The notes below the pieces were generated by a model. The model searched no databases. It was not told where the DNA came from and worked only from the letters and a program-made list of their open reading frames with translations. Shown here in pieces: positions 1 through 6,823 of a stretch of 14,651 bases of DNA (the first letter of the stretch is position 1; the number at the start of each line of letters is the position of its first letter). Source of the DNA: Flavobacterium sp. (GTDB lineage Bacteria; Bacteroidota; Bacteroidia; Flavobacteriales; Flavobacteriaceae); assembly GCA_018062725.1 (NCBI GenBank), contig JAGORP010000049.1, positions 1 through 14,651 on the forward strand, written 5' to 3'. The position numbers and the translations under genes are program-made.

Positions 1-2580
1 ACCACGTACGATTGCATTGGCTGAATTGATATCTTTTAAATAACGACGACGATTGGAAATCGTTTCTACATAACCATTTTGACGAGCAAAATCGACTTGA
101 TTGGCCATGTAGGCTTTTAATTTTGGATAGGTTTGATAATATGCATCGATCAATTCGGCTGCTTCTTTACGCGACAAATCGGTTTGATTGCTCAATCCAA
201 AGGCAGAAACCCCATAAATAATTCCGAAGTTGACCGTTTTGGCATTGCTACGTTGTTCTTTAGTAACTTCTTCCAATGGCACATTGAATACTTTGGCAGC
301 GGTGCTTCGGTGAATGTCCTCTTTGTTTTGAAAGGCCGCGATCATATTTTCTTCGCCACTCAAAGCGGCAATAATACGCAATTCAATTTGGGAATAATCG
401 GCCGAAAGTAAGGTGTAGTTTTCATCCCGTGCGATAAAGGCTTTACGAATTTGGCGACCTCTTTCGGTACGAATTGGAATGTTTTGTAAATTCGGATTGT
501 TCGAACTCAAACGACCGGTAGCCGCTACGGTTTGCATATAATCGGTATGTACTCGCTGTGTTTTTTTGTCGACTTGTTCGGGTAAAGCGTCTACATAGGT
601 ACTTTTAAGTTTTACCAATTGACGCCATTCTAAAATGTCTTTTACAATTTGATGCTCGTTGGCTAGATAAGATAATACTTCTTCACCCGTAGCATATTGC
701 CCGGTTTTAGTTTTCTTTTGTTTGGCACCTCCAATTTTTAATTTATCGAATAAAATATCTCCTAATTGTTTCGGTGAGGCCAAATTGAATTTTTCTCCAG
801 CGGTTTCGTAAATTTTTTCTTCAAAGATGGCGACTTCTTTTTCCATTTCTGTCGACATGTTTTTTAAGAAATCTTCATCCAAATTAATGCCTTCACGTTC
901 CATATCAGCCAGTACTTGCACTAACGGAATTTCGATTTCATCAAATAATTTTTTGGTTCCTACTTTTTCTAAAATAGGCTGGAAATGTTCTTTTAATTGA
1001 AGCGTTACATCGGCATCTTCAGTAGCATATTCTTTGATGTCTTCTAACGCAACATCGCGCATCGATAATTGATTTTTACCTTTTTTACCAATTAAGCTTT
1101 CAATCGATTTTGGAGAATATTTTAAATATGTTTCCGATAATACATCCATGTTGTGACGCATGTCGGGATTGATGAGGTAATGTGCGATCATGGTGTCAAA
1201 CAAATTACCTTTGACTTCAATACCGTAATTAGCCAATACTTTTAAGTCGTATTTCATGTTTTGACCAATTTTTTCGATGCTTTCATTTTCGAAGAAAGGT
1301 TTGAATTTTTCAACCAATGCTTTGGCTTCTTCCTGATTTTCAGGAACCGGAACGTAAAAGCCTTTTCCTTTTTCGTACGAAAATGACATGCCTACTAATT
1401 CAGCGTTTAAAGCGTCAATACCTGTAGTTTCAGTGTCAAAACAAACCGAAGATTGATTGGATAAGTTTTGAAGCAACAACTTTGTTGGTAAATCTCCTTG
1501 TACAATTTGGTAAAAATGTTCGGTGTTTTCTAAAGTAGCATAAAAGGAATGCGAGTGTTCGGTTGTTTCCTCGCTATCCGAAAAGCCAAATAAATCCATT
1601 TGATTTTCAGCTGTCTTTTTAGTAGTCGATTTTTTATTTGGACTACTACTTTGATTGTCATTTCCATTGGTTTCAATTTCGTCATATTCTTTACCGGAAC
1701 CAAATAATTTATCAAATTGCGTCTTCATTTGACGGAATTCCAATTCTTGAAATAACGCATCCGTTTTTTCTACGTCAGGTTTCGATAACTCAAAATCTTC
1801 TGCATCAAATGTAACAGGGCAGTCGAGAAGGATAGTGGCTAACTTTTTAGAAAGCAAACCCAGTTCCGCATTGGCTTCAATTTTTTCTTTTATGGCGCCT
1901 TTTAATTGGTGTGTATTGGCGAGTAAGTTTTCTAAAGAACCGTATTCGGCCAAGAATTTTTTGGCTGTTTTCTCACCTACACCTGGTAATCCGGGAATGT
2001 TATCGGCAGAGTCACCCATCATTCCTAAATAGTCAATCACTTGTAACGGGTCGGTAATTTCAAATTTTTCTAATACTTCTGGAACGCCCCAAATTTCAAT
2101 GTCGTTGCCCATTCGGGCTGGTTTGTACATAAAAATATTTTCGGAAACTAATTGTGCAAAATCCTTATCAGGGGTAACCATAAATACTTGATAGCCTTCT
2201 TTTTCGGCTTGTTTGGCTAGTGTGCCAATAAGGTCATCAGCTTCATAACCTGGTAATTCCATAATTGGAATGTGCATGGCACTAAGCAGTTCCTGAATAT
2301 AAGGGACGGCAATTTTAATAGCTTCGGGCGTCGCGTCACGATTCGCTTTGTATTCGGGGAACATTTCATTACGCAAATCACTTCCGCCTTTGTCGAAAGC
2401 TACCGCCAAATGATCTGGTTTTTCTCGGCGAATCACATCCATTAAAGAATTCATGAATCCCATAATAGCTGAGGTATCCATTCCTTTTGAATTGATTCTT
2501 GGATTTTTTATAAAGGCATAATAGCCTCTAAAAATTAAAGCATATGCGTCGAGTAGAAATAAGCGTTTTTGTTGTGACAT
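1..2580 (-). CDS. polA: DNA polymerase I, 3' end cut by window edge
   Basis: DNA polymerase I fills gaps and removes RNA primers during replication and repair. I translated 860 codons from the ATG at 2578-2580 and the frame stays open to base 1. The N-terminal 5' nuclease carries D11, a YEADDLIG motif and the helix-hairpin-helix stretch GDSADNIPGLPGVG (about residues 189-202). A Ser/Thr/Lys-rich linker follows at about 293-345. The 3'-5' exonuclease has an intact DTET motif (D382), then N-M-K-Y-D and a YATEDAD motif, so proofreading looks functional. The polymerase domain shows motif A DYSQIELRI (D728) and motif B, R777 to AKTVNFGIIYG. The sequence stops at ...NAIVRG; motif C and roughly 80-90 residues lie outside the window, judged from the usual family length of about 940. 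A TAnnTTTG box close upstream supports this start. Confidence 0.97.
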   Translation of the reverse strand, partial: MSQQKRLFLLDAYALIFRGYYAFIKNPRINSKGMDTSAIMGFMNSLMDVIRREKPDHLAVAFDKGGSDLRNEMFPEYKANRDATPEAIKIAVPYIQELLSAMHIPIMELPGYEADDLIGTLAKQAEKEGYQVFMVTPDKDFAQLVSENIFMYKPARMGNDIEIWGVPEVLEKFEITDPLQVIDYLGMMGDSADNIPGLPGVGEKTAKKFLAEYGSLENLLANTHQLKGAIKEKIEANAELGLLSKKLATILLDCPVTFDAEDFELSKPDVEKTDALFQELEFRQMKTQFDKLFGSGKEYDEIETNGNDNQSSSPNKKSTTKKTAENQMDLFGFSDSEETTEHSHSFYATLENTEHFYQIVQGDLPTKLLLQNLSNQSSVCFDTETTGIDALNAELVGMSFSYEKGKGFYVPVPENQEEAKALVEKFKPFFENESIEKIGQNMKYDLKVLANYGIEVKGNLFDTMIAHYLINPDMRHNMDVLSETYLKYSPKSIESLIGKKGKNQLSMRDVALEDIKEYATEDADVTLQLKEHFQPILEKVGTKKLFDEIEIPLVQVLADMEREGINLDEDFLKNMSTEMEKEVAIFEEKIYETAGEKFNLASPKQLGDILFDKLKIGGAKQKKTKTGQYATGEEVLSYLANEHQIVKDILEWRQLVKLKSTYVDALPEQVDKKTQRVHTDYMQTVAATGRLSSNNPNLQNIPIRTERGRQIRKAFIARDENYTLLSADYSQIELRIIAALSGEENMIAAFQNKEDIHRSTAAKVFNVPLEEVTKEQRSNAKTVNFGIIYGVSAFGLSNQTDLSRKEAAELIDAYYQTYPKLKAYMANQVDFARQNGYVETISNRRRYLKDINSANAIVRG

Positions 2581-2601
2581 GACAGTGATTTTGTAAACGT
2601 T

Positions 2602-2609
2602 CAAAAGTA
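2602..2609 (-). promoter_or_regulatory. -7 box of polA promoter
   Basis: The minus strand reads TACTTTTG, a full match to the Bacteroidota -7 consensus TAnnTTTG. It lies about 21 bases before the polA ATG, which would give a short 5' leader of about 15-18 bases. I see no clear TTG or TTTG at the usual distance upstream, so only the -7 half is supported. Confidence 0.55.
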
Positions 2610-2790
2610 CAAAACTTGTAAGATAATGGAGCTAGTCCAATAAAAATAATTCGACTGTTTTTAAAATTAAAATTTGAAAAATGATAAAATTTAATTAACT
2701 TTTTTTTCTAAAATTCCTTTTGGAGTTACTCCCAATATTTGAAAACGTTTGAATTTAAGTTTTTAAGAACGAATGGCTAAGGTGAAGTTA

Positions 2791-2823
2791 TTGACTGTAA
2801 ATAGCTCACCGCTGATTAGTTTG
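2791..2823 (+). promoter_or_regulatory. Possible promoter of the tail-spike-like gene
   Basis: TTG at 2791-2793 and TTAGTTTG at 2816-2823 resemble the Bacteroidota -33 and -7 elements. The spacing is 22 bases, longer than the usual 19-20, and the -7 box has one mismatch (T for A at its second base). Transcription would start near 2829, leaving a leader of about 20 bases before the ATG at 2852. The call is weak. Confidence 0.35.
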
Positions 2824-2851
2824 CTTTAAATAATCATTTAAATTTTTTACT

Positions 2852-2953
2852 ATGGGAAAATTGCAACAAAAGAAGGTTTTGATATCTTTTATTTTATTTA
2901 CTACTAACAGGCGATCTTTTGGGTCAGGTTGGTATTGGGACAGTAATGCCTGA
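2852..2953 (+). other. Out-of-frame signal peptide start of the tail-spike-like gene
   Basis: An ATG at 2852 opens MGKLQQKKVLIS, a typical basic n-region running into a hydrophobic stretch. It stays open only to a TGA at 2951-2953 (33 codons). The hydrophobic core and cleavage region that should follow, FYLLLTGDLLG then QVGIG, are encoded in the next frame from about 2883. Removing one T from either of the TTTT runs at 2887-2890 or 2892-2895 joins them into one smooth signal peptide with a likely cut just before Q. I read this as the true N-terminus of the 2919-4334 protein, separated by a one-base frameshift that is either a real mutation or a sequencing error. Confidence 0.75.
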
Positions 2954-4334
2954 TGCAAGTTCTGCATTAGATGTTTCATCTACTACTCAAGGAATGCTAA
3001 CGCCCAGAATGACGACCGCTCAAAAGACGGCTATTACTTCTCCAGCTGACGGTTTGATAGTGTATGATACCGATTTAAAATCTTTCTATTATTATAATTC
3101 TGCCACAGCAAGTTGGGTGAAAATGAGTAGTAATGCTGATGGGAGACTCAAATTTAAACTTATAAAATCTACAGATGTTTTGTCTACCGTCTTAGCAGCT
3201 GAATTGGCAGCCGGTGGAGGTGCCAAATATTTATTGGATTCCGGTACATTATACGAAATCAACGGTACGATAAACGTGAATTTCCCTATAGAATTAAATA
3301 GTGCATACTTAAACGGACAAGATTCGGGAGAAGATAAACTTAAAAGAGCTTCCGGTGATCTTTTTACGGGTACTACCGGTGGAACGCTACGGGTTTTGAC
3401 GTTAACTGCTTCCTCTGGAAATGTTTTTAATTTAGATGGTGGAGGTACTGCGAATATTATTTTTAGAGATTGTATTGTGGTAGGTTCTTCAGCAGTGGGA
3501 ACAATTAAAAATTTCTCACTCGTTTTTGTAAGCATTGTTCAGTATATTTTAAATGGAAATGGAGTGACGTATGAAAATATAGGTAAGTTGCTAATTAGTA
3601 ATTCAGCATGGTTTGGAAATAATTCAGGGACTTTTGAAAGGTTAGTGGGTACATTTGCATTGGTAACCAAACAAGGAGGGTTTTGTGAGGTTATTGGGGC
3701 TAATACTGGTTTTGATGTGTCCTCTAATCCGACAATCACTGGTGATGCTGTTATGGAAGGTACTGTTTTTACGGGTACATTAACTACCGGGAAATATGTA
3801 AATCCTTACACGGTTGGGACCTATACCGGTTATAATTTTAACAACAACTGGGGTGTTCGTTGTCCCGGAATTCCTACCGAGGTTGATGCCTCAGCTGTTG
3901 GTGATTTTGCTGTCGATTATGCTGTAGGTAGTGGAGTGGCAACAACGTTTAATAATGCAAATCCTAGTAACATTGTTAAAGTACAGGGAACTTCTACCTC
4001 ATTAAATTTATTTCGTTTTTCTACCGATGGAGGAATAAGTAACCGATTGAAATACTTAGGAAAAAAGAAACGAATTTTTCAGGTTACGGGATCTATATCG
4101 TTTCAGGTGCCTGGAGCTGGAACCTACATAATATACATAGCCAAAAATGGAACTACAATTTCACAATACAAAATTTATGGTAGAGGACTGGTTGCAAACG
4201 ATATTTTAGTACTTCCGCTAAATGCTTCTGTTGAATTGTCTAATAACGATTATGTAGAAGTATACGCACAACGCTACACAGGTGGTGTCAATGATGCTAT
4301 TATTACGCCAAATATGACTTTGATAGTTAAATAA
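2919..4334 (+). CDS. Tail-spike-like secreted or surface protein (body of frameshifted gene)
   Basis: The function is unknown; it is likely exported and displayed or released, perhaps for adhesion or surface binding. The open frame gives 471 residues from a TTG at 2919, but that start lacks a signal peptide and the ATG at 2852 in another frame is the likelier origin. Residues 2-70 are the module common in Bacteroidota surface proteins: VGIGT, then DASSALDVSSTTQGML, TPRMTTAQ, ADGLIVYDT and SWVKM. Residues about 80-300 are Gly-, Thr- and Asn-rich, with short beta-strand rhythm such as YEINGTINVNFPIELN, and resemble right-handed beta-helix proteins. Residues about 340-471 look like a jelly-roll (C1q/TNF-like) C-terminal head with IFQVTGSISFQVPGAGTYII and NDYVEVYA. 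This layout resembles phage tail spikes. No C-terminal type IX sorting domain is evident. A terminator follows directly. Family assignments are by recognition, not by search. Confidence 0.8.
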   Translation: MGQVGIGTVMPDASSALDVSSTTQGMLTPRMTTAQKTAITSPADGLIVYDTDLKSFYYYNSATASWVKMSSNADGRLKFKLIKSTDVLSTVLAAELAAGGGAKYLLDSGTLYEINGTINVNFPIELNSAYLNGQDSGEDKLKRASGDLFTGTTGGTLRVLTLTASSGNVFNLDGGGTANIIFRDCIVVGSSAVGTIKNFSLVFVSIVQYILNGNGVTYENIGKLLISNSAWFGNNSGTFERLVGTFALVTKQGGFCEVIGANTGFDVSSNPTITGDAVMEGTVFTGTLTTGKYVNPYTVGTYTGYNFNNNWGVRCPGIPTEVDASAVGDFAVDYAVGSGVATTFNNANPSNIVKVQGTSTSLNLFRFSTDGGISNRLKYLGKKKRIFQVTGSISFQVPGAGTYIIYIAKNGTTISQYKIYGRGLVANDILVLPLNASVELSNNDYVEVYAQRYTGGVNDAIITPNMTLIVK

Positions 4335-4352
4335 TTGTTATTTCCTACTTTT

Positions 4353-4390
4353 TAAGACCGTATTCTTTTACCAAAAGGGATGCGGTTTTA
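4353..4390 (+). terminator. Rho-independent terminator of the tail-spike-like gene
   Basis: Bases 4353-4369 pair with 4374-4390 across an ACCA loop, a 17-pair stem that includes several G-U pairs. The 3' arm ends in GGTTTTA and runs into TATTTT, a usable U-rich tail. It starts 18 bases after the stop codon and separates this gene from the metallophosphoesterase. Confidence 0.7.
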
Positions 4391-4454
4391 TATTTTAAAA
4401 AGAAATAAACCGTTAAATATTCATTAATATCACTTTTTTTAATGAGTTGTTTCG

Positions 4455-4462
4455 TTATTTTG
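4455..4462 (+). promoter_or_regulatory. Possible -7 box of the metallophosphoesterase gene
   Basis: TTATTTTG differs from TAnnTTTG by one base and lies 16 bases before the ATG. A T-rich run at 4434-4440 sits where the -33 element would be, but no TTG is present. Weak. Confidence 0.3.
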
Positions 4463-4478
4463 TCTAAAATTTTTTAGA

Positions 4479-5714
4479 ATGATACTTCGATTTATAATTC
4501 TAGCTTCTATATTATTTTTTGTAGAACTGTATGCATTTCAAGCTTTTAGAACCCTGCTTAAGTCCAAGTGGTTTTTATGGACTTATGTGTTAATTAGTCT
4601 GTTCTTATATGTTTATATATTTTATACAATCTTCAATTTTGATCGAAAAGTAGGACAAACCAAAAACAGTTTGTTTGCCTTAGGATTATTGCTAACGGTT
4701 TACCTTCCGAAAATTGTATTGGCTACCATTATGTTTGGAGAAGATGTTTTTAGGTTTTTATATGGGGTTACCAATTATTTTATCGAGTATGATAATTATG
4801 AAGGTTTTTTGCCCAACCGAAGAAAGTTTGTGAGTCAAGTGGCATTAGGGTTAGCCGCTATTCCTTTTTTATCTTTGATTTATGGAGTAACCAAAGGGAA
4901 GTATAATTATAAAGTGATCAAGCAAAATTTGTTTTTTCCTGATCTGCCCGATGCTTTTGATGGTTTTACTATTACTCATATTTCTGATATTCATTCTGGA
5001 AGTTTTGATAATGCCGAAAAAATTAATTATGCAGTCGATTTGATTAACGAGCAGCAATCGGATATTTTATTGTTTACGGGTGATATTGTAAATGCAAAAG
5101 CTGATGAAATGCATCCTTGGATTGAGACGTTTAATCGATTAACAAAACCTGCTTTCGGAAAATACTCAGTTCTTGGAAATCATGATTATGGGGCATATTT
5201 AGATTGGGATTCGGAAGCTGAAAAAGCCAAAAACTTTGAAGATATTAAAGACTTACACCGTCAAATCGATTTTAAATTATTGCTAAACGAGCATATAAAA
5301 ATTAAAAAAGATAATCAGGAAATTGCGCTTGTTGGAGTTGAAAATTGGGGAAAACATTTCGGTTCTATGGGCGATATTAATAAAGCGGCCGACGGATTAT
5401 CTAAAGACGACTTTAAGGTGGTGATGAGCCATGATCCAAGTCATTGGGAAGAAATTGTGAAACATCACGAAAAACATTTTCATTTAACCCTTAGCGGCCA
5501 TACGCACGGAATGCAATTTGGAATCGAAATACCGGGTTATTTTAAATGGAGTTTGGCGCAATATATGTACAAACAATGGGCGGGTTGTTACGAACATTTA
5601 GGGCGTTATGTGTATGTTAACAGGGGGTTTGGTTTTCATGCCTACCCAGGTAGAGTTGGAATTATGCCAGAAATAACGGTTATTCGTTTAAAAAAAGGTC
5701 AAAATATAGCTTAA
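4479..5714 (+). CDS. Membrane-anchored metallophosphoesterase (calcineurin-like)
   Basis: A 411-residue protein with a membrane N-terminus and a two-metal phosphoesterase domain. Hydrophobic segments lie at about 2-20, 33-53, 67-87 and 120-137. The catalytic domain starts near residue 160 and carries the family motifs in order: D170-I-H172, G201-D202, G233-NHD236, H318 in MSHDP, and GHTHG (340-344). All expected metal ligands are present, so it should be active. Proteins of this build (YkuE/YaeI-like) act on phosphate esters, often lipid-linked, at the membrane; the substrate here cannot be told from sequence. Upstream is a terminator, so it is transcribed apart from the surface-protein gene. 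The next gene, 52 bases downstream, has its own -7 box. Confidence 0.93.
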   Translation: MILRFIILASILFFVELYAFQAFRTLLKSKWFLWTYVLISLFLYVYIFYTIFNFDRKVGQTKNSLFALGLLLTVYLPKIVLATIMFGEDVFRFLYGVTNYFIEYDNYEGFLPNRRKFVSQVALGLAAIPFLSLIYGVTKGKYNYKVIKQNLFFPDLPDAFDGFTITHISDIHSGSFDNAEKINYAVDLINEQQSDILLFTGDIVNAKADEMHPWIETFNRLTKPAFGKYSVLGNHDYGAYLDWDSEAEKAKNFEDIKDLHRQIDFKLLLNEHIKIKKDNQEIALVGVENWGKHFGSMGDINKAADGLSKDDFKVVMSHDPSHWEEIVKHHEKHFHLTLSGHTHGMQFGIEIPGYFKWSLAQYMYKQWAGCYEHLGRYVYVNRGFGFHAYPGRVGIMPEITVIRLKKGQNIA

Positions 5715-5728
5715 TTTAACAAAAACTG

Positions 5729-5736
5729 TATATTTG
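5729..5736 (+). promoter_or_regulatory. -7 box before the thioredoxin-fold gene
   Basis: TATATTTG is a full match to TAnnTTTG, 30 bases before the ATG. The expected -33 TTG is not clear. It suggests independent transcription of the small gene downstream, although read-through from the phosphoesterase gene is also possible. Confidence 0.55.
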
Positions 5737-5766
5737 TATAACAAAGTTTAATCAAAACAGTAAACT

Positions 5767-6063
5767 ATGTCAAAATTTGGAGAACTTATTAGTGCTCAAG
5801 TACCCGTTTTAATCGATTTTTATACCGATTGGAATGAGTCCTCACAATCGATGCATCCGGTGATTAAAGATGTTGCTGCTGCCCTTGGAGATAAAGCAAA
5901 AGTCATCAAGATTGATGTTGATAAAAACCAAGAATTAGCCGAGGCTCTTCGTATTAAAGGATTGCCAACCTTAATGATTTATAAAGAAGGTCAAATGAGA
6001 TGGCGTCAGTCGGGAGAATTGGATGCGAATACGATCATTAATTTGGTGCAGGAGCAACTATAG
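5767..6063 (+). CDS. Thioredoxin-fold protein lacking both active-site cysteines
   Basis: A 98-residue single-domain thioredoxin-like protein with no signal peptide, so cytoplasmic. The core fold is clear: VLIDFYTDW, then VIKIDVDKNQELAEALRIKGLPTLMIYKEG, with the cis-proline at P67. Where thioredoxins have WCGPC this protein has W22-N-E-S-S26, and it contains no cysteine at all. It therefore cannot do thiol-disulfide exchange. From memory, close relatives with the same WNESS motif occur across Flavobacterium, so this looks like a conserved lineage rather than a decaying gene. A structural, chaperone-like or binding role is inference. The stop codon touches the stop of the convergent deacetylase gene. 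Confidence 0.92.
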   Translation: MSKFGELISAQVPVLIDFYTDWNESSQSMHPVIKDVAAALGDKAKVIKIDVDKNQELAEALRIKGLPTLMIYKEGQMRWRQSGELDANTIINLVQEQL

Positions 6064-6738
6064 TTACAACGTTTCAAAAAGAAATCCCTTACTTTTATAA
6101 TATTCAATAGCCTTTGGTAAAGCATATTTTATGTTTTCAAAGGCTTTTTTGCTGTCGTGAAATACGATGATACTTCCATTTTTACTTTTTTCAGTTGCGT
6201 TTTTGAAACACTTTTCAGGTGAAATTGAAGTGTCGAAATCGGCTGTGAGAATGTCCCACATAATTATTTTATAGCCTAACTTTCTAAGTTTTCTAGATTG
6301 CGACGGTGTTATTTTTCCGTAAGGAGGTCTAAAAATTTTAGTTTCTAGATTACAGGTTACAGATTTCAGAGAGCAGTCATTATGGTCCAAAACTTCGGGA
6401 TATTGAAGTGCCGCTTCACATAAATATATGTTTTTCAAATATTCTTCAGTAGAAGTTTGCCAACCATTTACGTGATTAAAAGTGTGGTTGCCAATAGCAT
6501 GATTCTCAGTAAGAATTTTTTTGAAAATGTCCGGATTTTCACAAATGTTTTTGCCAATACAGAAAAAAGTAGCTTTAATATTATGTTGTTTGAGTAGGTT
6601 TAAAACCCATTCGGTGACTTCAGGAGTAGGACCGTCATCAAAAGTGAGGTAAATTTTGTTTTCCGAATTTGGGATAGACCAAATCTGGTTATTAAATAAC
6701 CATTTTATAAATCGATTTGTTTTGACCCAGTAAAACAT
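6064..6738 (-). CDS. Polysaccharide deacetylase (NodB domain) family protein
   Basis: A 224-residue carbohydrate esterase of the NodB type, which removes acetyl groups from GlcNAc-containing polymers such as peptidoglycan or chitin-like glycans using a metal ion. All five motifs are visible: TFDDGP (32-37, D34/D35), HTFNH (85-89), RPPYG (137-141), W161-D162 with DFD after it, and IIVFHDS (190-196). No classic signal peptide is seen; the N-terminus is aromatic and basic (MFYWVKTNRFIKWLF) and may be membrane-associated. Between motifs 2 and 3 an extra stretch at about residues 114-134 contains two cysteines (C122, C129) and is encoded by repeat-like DNA. The gene starts 85 bases after the DUF2723 gene on the same strand, with an inverted repeat between, and its TAA directly abuts the stop of the thioredoxin-fold gene. 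The substrate is not known. Confidence 0.93.
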   Translation of the reverse strand: MFYWVKTNRFIKWLFNNQIWSIPNSENKIYLTFDDGPTPEVTEWVLNLLKQHNIKATFFCIGKNICENPDIFKKILTENHAIGNHTFNHVNGWQTSTEEYLKNIYLCEAALQYPEVLDHNDCSLKSVTCNLETKIFRPPYGKITPSQSRKLRKLGYKIIMWDILTADFDTSISPEKCFKNATEKSKNGSIIVFHDSKKAFENIKYALPKAIEYYKSKGFLFETL

Positions 6739-6746
6739 ATGAAGTG

Positions 6747-6820
6747 TTTAGTAGTAGTACTCAGTCACAGTATCAGTAGATGATAAATCTGAAAAATGAT
6801 TACTGTGACTGTCTACTAAA
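6747..6820. repeat. Imperfect inverted repeat between DUF2723 and deacetylase genes
   Basis: CAGTCACAGTA at 6762-6772 is the exact reverse complement of 6801-6811. Outer arms TTTAGTAG (6747-6754) and CTACTAAA (6813-6820) also pair, and ATCA and TGAT extend the inner end. No T-run follows on either strand, so it is not a standard terminator. It could be a structured spacer, an attenuator or a repeat remnant. Confidence 0.7.
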
Positions 6821-6823
6821 AAT

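Noticed and set aside
2721..2742. Small hairpin TTGGAG/CTCCCAA in the spacer beside polA
   Set aside because: The stem is short with a bulge and has no T-tail or link to a start codon; likely chance.
2887..2899. Phase-variable homopolymer controlling the surface protein
   Set aside because: The T runs are only 3-4 bases long, too short for typical slipped-strand phase variation; a fixed indel or sequencing error is likelier.
3092..3535. 147-codon minus-strand open frame inside the surface protein gene
   Set aside because: It lies wholly within the plus-strand protein, has no recognisable domain or promoter, and its Pro/Ser-rich make-up looks like an antisense shadow.
6747..6820. Rho-independent terminator after the DUF2723 gene
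   Set aside because: The hairpin loop is long and no T-run follows on the minus strand, so it is listed as an inverted repeat instead.
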